Below are positions 36,769 to 46,800 of a stretch of DNA of 64,000 nt, in pieces. Position 1 is the stretch's first letter. Every line of letters begins with the position of its first letter. The notes below the pieces were generated by a model. That model did not search any database. It was given only the letters and a program-made list of their open reading frames with translations, and was not told where the DNA came from. Both the position numbers and the translations under genes were made by a program. Source of the stretch: Chrysophaeum taylorii (taxonomy: Eukaryota > Sar > Pelagophyceae > Pelagomonadales > Pelagomonadaceae); NCBI GenBank assembly GCA_029834535.1, contig JAQMWT010000064.1, positions 1 to 64,000 on the forward strand. The letters are read 5' to 3'.

Positions 36769-37725
36769 TCACGTGGTGATGCGATTCGTGGAGTGCGAGG
36801 ACAGCGCTGTACTTTGCCTGCAGCATGTGGTGCGGGACGGCGTTGGCAAGTGCCTTAAACGCGAAGTACGGCGGGTGCTGTTGGAACAAGCGAAGCAGTT
36901 CCGGGTCCGAGTGGTGTCCAAACTTTGCGATTTCGTTGAGAGTCGCGTATCGGATGTGTTCGGGAGAGATCGGCAGTAGTGCGTTGGAATAGCTCGTGTT
37001 GGTTGGGTACGAGCGGTGACCGAGTAGCACTTGGTGCTTTTCTGGAGTGTGTCGCTGATGTGGCCAACATAGTCCGCGTAGGTGGGACGTGCTTCGGACA
37101 TTACGAGTCCCGTGGGGCCATCGAGGATTATCCGCCCTTGTGAGTCAATCGCAGCAAAGCCGGGATGCGAGCGATTCAAGTAGTGGACCCACGTGGAGGG
37201 GCGCGAGCAGCTGTGAGCGGCTGCCAAGGAGCTGGTGTAGGCGGCGACCAGAAAGGCGGTGCCCTTGGGAACATCCAGGGAGAAGGTGTGCGTTGGGGAG
37301 AAGACTGTGGGTTGGTGTGAGCAGTCCAATATCTGAGGGGGCCGTGAATGCAAGGTGAGGGATGCGCGCGGGAAGTAGCCACATGCGACGGCGGTGGCGG
37401 CAGTGCCGGAGATGGCTCCATCCAGGTGGTAAGCACATTGTGACTCGGAGGCGTGAAAGCATCGAAGTGTGTTCCAGGCGGCGAGAGTAGGGTGCTGGGA
37501 CAAATGATTGTGCAGCAGTGTAAATACCAAGATATGTTGGATGGTGGTCATCGAGGCATAGGGGGTACCGTCGGCTTCCAGGCCGAGATCCATGAAGGGC
37601 TTCTTCAGGCGTGCAAGCATTTGGCAGAAGCGTGCATTCTCGGAAATCGAGAGTTGGGCAGCATTGGCGGGTGCATATGAGAAAATGGCTTTGTGTCGAT
37701 AATAATCCAAGGTGGAGCGGGTCAC
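36769..37725 (-). other. Element A: unassigned domain between methyltransferase and integrase
   Basis: About 300 residues with phrases such as ISENARFCQMLARLKKPFMD and VFSPTHTFSLDVPKGTAFLV. The same region is kept in element C (56,792-57,620), so it belongs to the family. I see no known domain. Part of a fossil element. Confidence 0.6.
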
Positions 37726-37848
37726 TGTGCCGCGAAGAGTGGGGTTGGCTATCCAGAGATCGCCGGGGATAGTGTGTGGTTGGGTCCAGGAGGGGAACCA
37801 CGCGCGGAGGAGATATTAACCAGGGAGAAGCGGTTTTCTCGAGGTTGT

Positions 37849-38037
37849 GACATCCCCTTCAACTCGTGGCACGACCTCGCACAAGACCGCGCGCAGTGGC
37901 GGTCCGCCATCGACGCCTTCTCATCCCTCGCCTCTACCCCAACTGTGTGATTTTGCTCTGTGATCCTGGACCGGCTCCTGCCGGCCCAACCTGGCTCCCA
38001 TGCCCGGGAGAGGTCCGAAGTTAGTTAGTTAGTTAGT
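37849..38037 (+). mobile_element. 5'-truncated LINE 3' end, copy 2, inside element A
   Basis: The frame reads LAQDRAQWRS, the common C-terminal phrase of LINE reverse transcriptases, then a 3' UTR with the CCGGCTCCTGCCGG and CTCCCATGCCCGGGAG hairpins and a (TTAG)4 tail. Comparison with element C, which lacks it here, shows it is an insertion. No clear target duplication is visible. Confidence 0.8.
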
Positions 38038-38932
38038 AGCCGTTTAGCGGGTGTCGTGCGAAGACAGCGAGGTAGCGGTTCTTGCTGATGACGACGCCAA
38101 AGGCGGGGGCATTGTAGACACCGGAGTGTCGGAAGTAACCCATGCTTTGATAGCATTTTGCGAGCTGGGCGTACTCGTGGTGGGTTTGCGGGTTTGGTGG
38201 TACGTTCTCGACAATGGTGTATGTCGGGAGCGTGCAACGAACAAAGCGAATTTGTTCTTTGACGAAGAGGTCGGCAGTTGCTGGAGTGGCATAGCCATCG
38301 TAGTCTTTCATTACACTCAGGTGTTGACAAGGCAAGGTGAAGACAGCCAAGTCAAGTTGAGGTAGTCGTAATTTGCCGGCTTGCAAGGCGGCAGTGAGTT
38401 TTCTGAGATCCTTATAATGCAGAGCGTGCGGGAACAGTTGCTGCGCGCGGGCGCGCATAGTTGGGTTGATTTCACAGGTGGCAACGACAATGATGCGTTT
38501 GTCGAAGCGTTTGCGAAAAGAGGCGAAACCCTCTTGGTGAAGTCCACCTGCAATAATGGCTGTGTGTAGCGGAGGGGGTTGTGCTTGCACAGAGAGGTCG
38601 GCTGAGCCAGTGAATGTATATTGGACGAAAATACGCGGCAGTCCTATTAATTCCGTCAGGAATGCAGAGTGATTTTGCAGTTTGGCGAAATCGAGGAGGT
38701 GAGATTGCGAGCGCGCCTTTGCTACTTTCTTAGTGATGTTGGTAATTTCATCCTTGAGGGACATTTTTGTGCCGGTGTGGAAACTCATCACAGCGCGGAA
38801 TGTTTGCTTTGGATGCGATAGCAGAGATAAGAGACCATTGGTTTGGCGATTGGCGAGAACTACTGCGGTCGTCCCTAGAAGCTTTCTGCAGTCGTGAGGG
38901 GCTGATGTGGAGTTGGTCAGAAGTTCATACAA
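38038..38932 (-). other. Element A: C5-cytosine DNA methyltransferase domain
   Basis: About 295 residues with the ordered motifs of C5-MTases: motif I/II (AIIAGGLHQEGF and VVATCEIN, the SAM pocket), motif IV (FTLPCQHLS, with the Pro-Cys-Gln catalytic Cys), motif VI (YTIVENVPP, with the ENV glutamate), and a motif VIII-like stretch (FGVVISKNRYLAVFAR). The motif IX/X helix is not obvious. It lies between protease and integrase and is shared with element C. The domain would methylate cytosine in DNA, perhaps the element's own copies. Part of a fossil element. Confidence 0.85.
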
Positions 38933-38971
38933 GTACGGTTCGTGCGGCAGCGGGGGGTCTGTTGCCTGTAC

Positions 38972-39350
38972 TAACTAACTAACTTCAGACCTCTCCCGAG
39001 CATGGGAGCCAGGCCGGACCGGCAGGAGCCGGTACGGAATCACAGAGGAAAATCACGCAGTTGGGGCAGAGGCGAGGGACGAAGACGGACTTGTTGATGG
39101 TGGACCGCCACTGCGCGCGGTCTTGTGCGAGGTCTTGCAAAAGCGTCGCAGGCTGCGGACGTGTTGGTCCACGGCTCCGTCGCGTTCTGCCCAACCGAGC
39201 GAACCCCATCCCAGCGCGGACTTTCCGGGTGCTAACCGGCCAGCCCGGGAGGCGAGCAGGCACCGTCTCACTCCGGGACGGCCGGGGCCGCCGCAGGGAG
39301 CAAGCGTGTTAGGCGCCGTCCTCCATCGCAACCAACGGTTAGCGATCGCA
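38972..39350 (-). mobile_element. 5'-truncated LINE 3' end, copy 3, inside element A
   Basis: A 379-base LINE tail on the minus strand. The protein frame reads GWPVSTRKVRAGMGFARLG and LQDLAQDRAQWRSTI before the stop, then the two-hairpin 3' UTR and (TTAG)3. It is flanked by the 13-base direct repeat CTGTTGCCTGTAC (38,959-38,971 and 39,351-39,363), and element C lacks the insertion, so this is a target-site duplication from target-primed reverse transcription. Confidence 0.9.
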
Positions 39351-40036
39351 CTGTTGCCTGTACGTTCAGAGCTTTCAGTTGAGAGGTCGCTATAACCTGT
39401 AGACCTGGCCTGAAGTGCGGGACGACCAAAAAGACTAAGTATAGTGCGTAGCCTGTGGAATCTTTAATATCCTGTGAGTAGAGACCTGCAGCCTGTAAAT
39501 ACAGAGGCTTGACACCAATGAAATGGCTGGGTATTGTCCCTCTGCCCATGCGGATGGTATGTTCGGGAATCCTACGTATGGACTCGGGAACAAAATGTTG
39601 CATTGTGCGAGTGAAGCAAAAGGATGCGCCACCGTCAATTAAGGAAATTTCTGTGCCGGGTCCATTGCATCCGTGTATAGAGTTGGTCTTGGTGGGTGCC
39701 TTTCCTGTAGTGTAAGTGGCACAAAGAAATTCTGCGACTCTGGGTGAAAGTATCGATTATGCTGGGAAATGTTTCATCGTGAGGCTTGGTGCCTGATTTA
39801 GGAGAGTTTGGTTGGCGGCACAGGCGTCGTCGGCAACCATCATCGAAAAAGCTGGCTCTGACGGAGAGCATGCATATAGTCGTTGTGACGTTGTGCGTAG
39901 TCTTCGGCGGAATCGTCTTCATCTTATATTTCGGGGATTTTATCGTCGTAAAGGCATAGCTGTCCGTGATCATCTTAAAAACCGAGGTGGCCTTGGTCAT
40001 CGGCGTCGTCGGCTGCGCCCTCATCTGGTGGATCAT
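39351..40036 (-). other. Element A: aspartic protease region
   Basis: This corresponds to the element C region that carries an ISLIDGGAS-type active-site phrase (Asp-Gly-Gly-Ala), followed by TIRMGRGTIPSHFIG and GYALYLVFLVVP. Copia proteases cut the polyprotein. Part of a fossil element. Confidence 0.7.
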
Positions 40037-40141
40037 CCTGGGGAACGGATGATAACACCTGAAGAAACTCGGCGGCGTCGGAATCAGCCTCTGAGAGGAG
40101 TATCTCGTCGGAGATAGTGGTGATGAGGTTGCTGAGCTTGG

Positions 40142-41999
40142 TCATGCGATCCGAGTTGGAGGTGTGTTGGCGGCCGGCTTGACTAAGGTTCCGGATGATC
40201 TAAAGGTTGCGACGAACATCACGGAGGGGGACTTTGAACCGTTTGTCAGGAGTGGATGACTTTGGGGGGTGCGTTTAGGTGGGGAAAGTGACTTTGCGGA
40301 GGTGCGGGTGCTCGCGTTTGTCTGGGGTGACGGGAGAAGCACGGGGGTGTTGTTTGTTCTTGGTTGGGGTGACAGGGGTGGCCTTGGGCTTATGGCTGTC
40401 ATTGATGTCGTAGTACGATGGTGAGCGAGGATTTGGGGCTTTTTGGGTGGAGTTTTCGTGGGGTGGCGTGAGAGTTGCTTCTTGTGGTAAGCATGAGGGT
40501 GTTGGATGAGATCGGTGTCGTCATTTGGATCGAGGTTGGCTTCCGTGAGAAAAACGGCAACAGGGTCGGTGTCTTCCGGGGATGCTTCATCAGGATCCGG
40601 AGTGTCATCATCTTCAGAGGGGGAGGTGTCGTCGTCGTCTTCGGTGAGGTGGAGGCCATGACGGCGTGAGCGAAAACGGGGATTGTCTTTGTCTTTGGTC
40701 GGCATTCGACCGAAGTCAGTGACGAATCGCAACGGCTTGAAATTCAGGGTGGATTGAGGCTTTAGGTGAGCCCAAAAGTTGCGCTCAAATGTGGAGATAA
40801 CCGGGATGCGGGCAATCAGCTTGGGCAAATTGTTTATCGCCTCTTTGTCTTCGTCGAGTAACAGTGAGTCGTTGGGGGTGCGAAGGCAGTTTGCAAGACG
40901 TGCGGAACCTTTGATATAGGTTGGGGCGCGGGAGTCAAGTAAGCATGGGGGGTATTTGAAGCGGAGCATTAAGTGGATTTCATGTTGTATCGTATTGTCG
41001 CTGAGTTGGAGAAAAGGGCCGTCGGTGATTTGACGGAGCTGTTGTTGAACGTGGCGCATATAATCTATGTAATGCGCGGGTTCGTGGATCTCCGGGTTGA
41101 ACGGCGTGTCCAGAAAGGCATTGAAGACATAATGCGCATGATGGACGTGGTTCTGGCCCGTGTGCTTGTCAAGTGCGAGACGGACTTGTAGTACGAATTC
41201 GAGTCCTATCGGATGGGAGGATCCGAGTGCATCTATCTCGTCGTATGCCGGGTGCTTGACAGGGTCGCTGCCGGCGTGAAGGAAACGGCGAAAGAGGGGG
41301 TGCACTGTCTCGCGGAGGTACACGATGAAGTCGGCATCTTTTCCTTGGAGATGTGGTTGTGTGATCGGATACAACTTTCCTTTTGTCGTATCGGTCGCAT
41401 CTTTGTCTTGGTCTTTGAGTTCTTGGAGTTTTGGTTCGTATACTGTTTCAAGGAAGTGTTTGCCGAACTTGCGGTAGACGCCCTTGTAGTAGACGAAGCG
41501 GCCTTGGAAATCTTGCGTATTGCCGGCTGTGGCATAGTTGTCGGGGTCCTCGTACTCCTTGATGCAGTGGCTTAGGAGAGCGTCTGCGAGATCGTTAGAT
41601 CCGCGTAAGGCGGATGCCCACGTGTAGAAGCCTTGAAGGAAGTATTGCGTGATGCCGGTTTTGGGCATGAGATGTTCAACGAACAACTGCATAACGCGAA
41701 ACGAGAGCATTTGGGGGGTGACTTGAGCGCCGTCCATGGACTTGAGGACAGAGCTGGGCGGGTCACTGAAGATGTTGGTTATGTTCTTGGGGTCTTGTGG
41801 AGCTGGAGTGGGGGAGGGGGGGCGCTGCGGCGACGGCAGGTGGTGGCTGCATGGCATTGACTCGTGCTTCGAGTGCTTGTATCGCTTGAGCTTGTGCTTG
41901 GATGCGAGCGTCGTATTCTCGAGCTTGTGCTTGCATCTCCCTTTGATACTTCGCGTCTTGATCTTTCATCTCCTTTTGGAGTTCTTGATTGGTTGGCAT
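40142..41999 (-). other. Element A: gag
   Basis: An N-terminal coiled coil (MPTNQELQKEMKDQDAKYQR) precedes a large helical gag frame of about 570 codons (ITQYFLQGFYTWASALRGS, YKGVYRKFGKHFLE), then a Pro/Thr/Asp-rich tail. No CCHC knuckle was seen. Part of a fossil element. Confidence 0.75.
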
Positions 42000-42087
42000 C
42001 TTGGTTTTGGTTGGTCAGGAACGTCAGAGAGCGAAACTCGACTGGAAATCCTGGTACTCTGCTGATACCGGACTGGTGCCCGTTACC

Positions 42088-42284
42088 TAGAGAACAGTAA
42101 TTTCAACTGTGTTACCCTTCAGCAGAGTGAGAGCAGTGGTAGTCTGCCCTCGTTCTGTACTCTAACAACGAGGGCAGCACGGTGTGAATAAAACAGCGTT
42201 TTTCTGAATTAAAGTGTGCTAGAAGTAAGAGAGCTAACCCCAGGATAGGGAGGTACTACCCCTAAATCAAATTTTCTATCTCTA
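42088..42284 (-). repeat. 5' LTR of element A
   Basis: A 197-base LTR (TAGAGA...TCTCTA), the partner of 32,292-32,487. The sequence just inside it, GGTAACGGGCACCAGTCCGG on the element strand, is the probable primer-binding region and is shared with element C. Confidence 0.85.
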
Positions 42285-42512
42285 AGTCTCCTTAGCTTTT
42301 CAACCAAAGGACTGTTGCTTTAAACCCTCGTCATTCGGATAACCGTCGGACTATATAACTGACAATGCCATGCCCTACGAACTACTGCAGTATAGTGCGA
42401 GATTTTTCGAAATGGGTGGGATAACCACCACCCCTTTCCGAAGTTTTCTTTGTTCGCCAGATCAGCACACAACAAACGGGCGGAGATCGAACGAACGAAC
42501 GAACGAACGATT

Positions 42513-42935
42513 ATGGCAAGTCCCATGTGGAGCTACGTCACCAGCCACCACCACCCGTTCCACTTCCCGTCGAGCAGTGCCCGAGCAGCTGCGTCGAAGT
42601 CCCCGGCGTTCTTTGGGGCCATCGGCGAGGCCAGCGCGGTGTGCCACAAGCTTGCCCCTGCCTGCGCTGAACGGCCCGCCGGCCTTATGACGTGGGCTGA
42701 CAGTGGCCGTGCCAATACTTTTGCTTATTGCAGTGTGTTTAATGCGCCGTGGCGAGTGCTTTGCGCCCCAAATGCTCAAGCCCACGTGGTCACACGGGAA
42801 CGTGCGTGGGTAAATTTGCCACGTGCATTTGGGGTGATTTTTGTTAAAGGTGGAGTTTGTTTGGGGGGTGGGCGGCGGAGGGGAGAAAACTCACCTTCCA
42901 CCTCATCCAAAAATTGTGGCATGTCTCACCGCTAA
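42513..42935 (+). CDS. Hypothetical protein between elements A and B
   Basis: A 140-codon frame starting MASPMWSYVTSHHHPF after a (CGAA)n run. The first 65 residues are Ala/Ser-rich with FFGAIGEASAVCHKLAPAC; the later part reads VFNAPWRVLCAPNAQAHVV. A 42-base stretch (about 42,691-42,732, from GTGGGC to TTGCAG) has GT-AG ends and a multiple-of-three length, so it may be an intron of the same tiny size as in the RBM gene. I recognise no domain. It could be an orphaned host gene between two insertions. Confidence 0.3.
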   Translation: MASPMWSYVTSHHHPFHFPSSSARAAASKSPAFFGAIGEASAVCHKLAPACAERPAGLMTWADSGRANTFAYCSVFNAPWRVLCAPNAQAHVVTRERAWVNLPRAFGVIFVKGGVCLGGGRRRGENSPSTSSKNCGMSHR

Positions 42936-42980
42936 TGCGATGAAACACACGGATCAAACGAGCGTACCCGAAGGAGTGCA

Positions 42981-43039
42981 ATGCCGTTCGACACCCGCGT
43001 CGTCAAACACATTCTTGAGCGTGTTCGACGCTGCCCAGG
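42981..43039 (+). other. Possible orphan first exon with strong splice donor
   Basis: ATGCCGTTCGACACC opens a frame (MPFDTRVVKHILERVRRCPG) that runs into CCCAGGTAAGTATG, a near-perfect donor. No matching downstream exon is visible before element B begins, so the rest of the gene may have been displaced. Confidence 0.25.
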
Positions 43040-43830
43040 TAAGTATGCTTCATGTTATCGCACGAGCGTGCGCGCGTGCTCGAGCGTGCGCGGGGTCAGT
43101 ACGACGTTCTTTTCCACTTTGCCGCGATACAACCACATTTTTAGCGCCACAACGTTCAATGACCCAGGGTTATTTTAACACTGTCCTTCGAATTCATTAC
43201 CCTGCTTTAGGGTGGGTGCGGCCGACGCCAAAATCGAAAAGACGTGGTACCACGTGTAGCACAACATGAGTGCCGCGTAGCACAACATGAGTGCCGCGTC
43301 TCATGTCACGCGCAGGCACTTCCCTTTGCGCGAATCAACGCAGGCCAGCGCACAACGAGCGTCGATATGACAAAGGCATACATAGAGCTAGCGGCTAGCG
43401 CGGTCTTGGATAAGGATCGATGAATGTGGTGGAAACTCCTGCTCCTTAAGGCTTACCCTAGCTCCTTTTTCTTACCCTTCTCTGTGGCGGCTACGTCACA
43501 GCCTCGTAAGGAGTATTTTTTATCATAAACGATCTCCCAACCTCAAGCCAAAGGTCTTGGCGAGTGATTGTTTGTGGCGACGAGCGAGGCGTACCCCTGC
43601 CTAGGCCGGAGACCTCGACTGTTAGAGGTGCCGGCGTGTCTAGGTGAGAATCCCCTGAGCTAGCCTTGTTTTGGCTCGCGCCACAGTTTGTAGAGAATAT
43701 GAGATCGGTATCTATACCTGATCGCCGACGAACAAGTGTTCCCGTTTCTTCGAGCGGAGTATTACGGATCGAGTGAGTTCCGCGTGCCCTGATAAAGCCC
43801 GCCGAGCTCCACTATTCGACCGAGCTTTTA
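43040..43830. repeat. Intergenic with a 21-base tandem duplication
   Basis: GTAGCACAACATGAGTGCCGC occurs twice in tandem at about 43,256-43,297, next to a GTGGTACCAC palindrome. The rest, up to the approximate edge of element B, holds no recognisable gene. Part of it may be B's LTR, whose outer limit I could not set. Confidence 0.5.
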
Positions 43831-46800
43831 CGCGTTTTAGTTATATGCGATATTTCGATATCTCGTACGTCTTCTTCGGATCGTGCGAGCGTGCGCGGAT
43901 CGCGGCACGTATATATTATTTGTTCCGCTGAGAGTTCAGCGAAGGTGGTGTTTGGCCAGCCGCAGGCGTCGGAAGGAGCGCCAAAAACGAGGAAGTCCTC
44001 GCACGTCTTTGTGTTGACGTTACTCCTGCACTAATTCCGTCCGTTGCGAACGCGATCTCTTCCTTACCCTTCTTCTTCCCTTTTCTCCAAGTCCTCTGAT
44101 TTGCGTCAAGCTCATCATCATGGTCTAGCACGTCCCGTAGGTACGTAGACTTACAATTTAAACTAGGTGAAGTTCTACATGTCGTCTGTCGTGTGCTGAG
44201 GCTAGGGGAACTAACCTGTTCCCTGAACTCTAACCTGCCAGACTCACACGGTGAGTCGGGATGGTTCTTCAGTGACTTTATACCACTGCCTCGCGGAATA
44301 CTCTGCAGGTTATGGGCCCAGCGGGGTCCTGAAGAATCATGTGTTGCATACACGTAACTGTTGGGTATTGGACTGTTGCCGCGCCAGTCTATCCTCGCCA
44401 TGCAACACGCTTGTTTATATATTCTCAACATGGGCTGTACATCTCTACACCGCACACGTTAAGACTGCGCAACCTTGTGTGCTTGTTTATATGTCATCGT
44501 GTAGTCGTGAGAGTGTTGATGTGTGTGTACTCTGCTTAACTGTACTGATTGCACGCGCGCTATGGAATATTGTGGGTATGTCCACTTGGACACTCCACGA
44601 TGATGCGCTGGCAGCTCTTTCATTAGAGCACAACTTACCACAACTGCCAGTCGTGCTAACCTTCACACTGAATGGAATCACAGTTTGTACAGTTGCTATA
44701 TAGGCATCTTCCGTCGTTTAACACATGAGTGTACATAGACACCGCTAGACTGAGCCCCCTAGAATGTCTAGAAGGAGTCAACTCTGCTCTGACAGAACCC
44801 ACAAGTTCCCGTCACCGTTCTCATGGAAGAGCGAGCAGCAAGAACTGCACCCAAAGCAGTCACGGGTGCAGACATCCATGAACTTGATGCGCCGGTTGTT
44901 GACTTCCTCAATGAGGGGAACCGCTTTCAATTGCAAAGCCGGAAGGTGTCACTCACTCCAAGTGCGCCAGATCCGTTAGATGCTTGGGTTCCACCACGCC
45001 GAGGCCCTCTTCGAGTTCGACTCGTATGAAGCCTACACAAGATCATGTGCTGACTATGAAGTCATGCGCAATGGGATACTTGACCTAGTCTTCCTGGAAT
45101 GGCAAAACGCCAGAGTGGCGGAACTCAACCTCGGATCTGTTGAAGATTTGCCTCCTGAATATCAGAACTGGCAGTTCACAGCTGAAGCGCTCCCACACCT
45201 TCCAGACCCCGAAGTAGCACAGTTGGCCACTGTCTGCTATGATAACGAAGTCCGGGCGATTCGCCCCGAAACTAACGATTGCTTTAAGGATGGTGAGCGT
45301 AATCTAAATCTCACTTATCCTCGCGAACTTGCCTTTGATGGCAGAATCAACGCATCAGTGTCCATGTTTGCTTTAACACATGCCGACTGGCATACTTACC
45401 AAAATACGTATGCAACTTTCTTGTACACATACTTTAATCACGAGAGCATTAACAAACCCGCTCTCGCGGCCTGGCCAGCCATTACTGAAAGTGTATAATA
45501 AAGACTACCTTCCTAACAAAACACGAGCTATCATGCTCATAGCATTAACTTTTTACGAAACTGTGTCTTCTGACGATGTCTCATATTTGAAACAGCAATT
45601 TACGCTGTCGTGCATAATCCTAACTGGCATGTACATGTCTTCATTGAATGTGTGCAGTCTTTCAGGCATCTCTTGTTCCAACTTAACCAGAAGGAGACTA
45701 GTTTTCAATTTGATCCGCCCAAGTTGTGCAGGAAAATTTACGAAGAGGTCTACAAACATTTCGCCAACAATACCAGCAATAACAGGTACGACAGAGGCTG
45801 GGTCGAATGGTGTGTTACCTATTAGACTCGTACATCTCCAAGAGCTCAACCTGGAGTTGACAGACTCTGTCATCTGTCGAACTCATCTCACATCTTAGAG
45901 TTCGCGCTCGATCTATATAACTCCTTATCCAACGCGGAGGACAAAAGGCGCCTTGAGCCTCCTGTTTCCTGGATTGCCTATGTGGAAGGTCTGTCTACAC
46001 ACCAGAAGCCCAAAGTTCTGCTCACTCAACTGGTGGACACTACGGACTCTGAACTTGACCATACTGCTCATGTGTTCGCTTCACTTACTGCCGCAGCATC
46101 TGGACCTTCGAAACCCCAGTTTAACGCTAGACGCCTCAGAAACGCGAAAGATGCAAGTCGACCGTTCTCTCGCAATGATCTGAGTTATTATCGCCCTGGT
46201 GACTCTTATGTTACCAAATCACGTGGTCCTGGTCATCCAATGATCGACCCGTGTATGCACGAACTTTCGATCGCTCTGCCCGATCTGACATGAAATTGCT
46301 CCATGGCACCAAGCATACTATGCATGCCCTTAAAGAACAATGCAGAGAACTCCCCAAACATGCTTCGCAGAACGCGACTACGTCGCAACTGCAAGAAAAT
46401 ATTAACAAGCTGTTTGAGACACTACTACAATCTGCTGACATCATCGCAACTACTGCTTCGGACGATAACACTGAAGTCCTTCGCTTTAATGATCAGCTCC
46501 AGTATGCTGAAGACATCATGCGTGATGCTCACACACATCTGCTTTCGACCGAAATGTCGCTAAACTATGGACAAGAACAACCTACTGCGCCTGGACCCAA
46601 CTCTACTCTCCCCACTGGCTCTGATGGCCCTACTAACGCCATTTCTACTTCCGCCGAGTCGGTAAAGTTTACTCAAGCTCCCATTGCCCAGCTTTCTCCG
46701 GAGCAGCTAAATCAGTATCATCTCATGTGACAGCAGCGATGTGCCGTCACAGTACTGCTCAAGCTACGGTGCAGTCGAACAACTCTCATTTAACTCAAAC

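Larger units (their letters stand above)
32292..42284 (-). mobile_element. Copia element A with DNA cytosine methyltransferase domain
   Basis: A Ty1/copia LTR-retrotransposon on the minus strand, about 10 kb between LTR ends, including two LINE tails inserted later. Parts from 5' to 3' (right to left): LTR, gag with N-terminal coiled coil, aspartic protease, C5-cytosine methyltransferase, an unassigned domain of about 300 residues, integrase, reverse transcriptase, RNase H, LTR. The order PR-IN-RT-RH is copia-type. The LTRs differ at about 7% of sites by eye, so it is not a recent insertion. It is broken (roughly ten breaks), though gag and the methyltransferase frame are long and open. Flanking target duplications were not found. 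Confidence 0.9.

Noticed and set aside
38038-38932. Methyltransferase as a host gene or restriction-modification system
   Set aside because: It lies between the protease and integrase of an LTR element, on the same strand, and recurs at the same place in element C.
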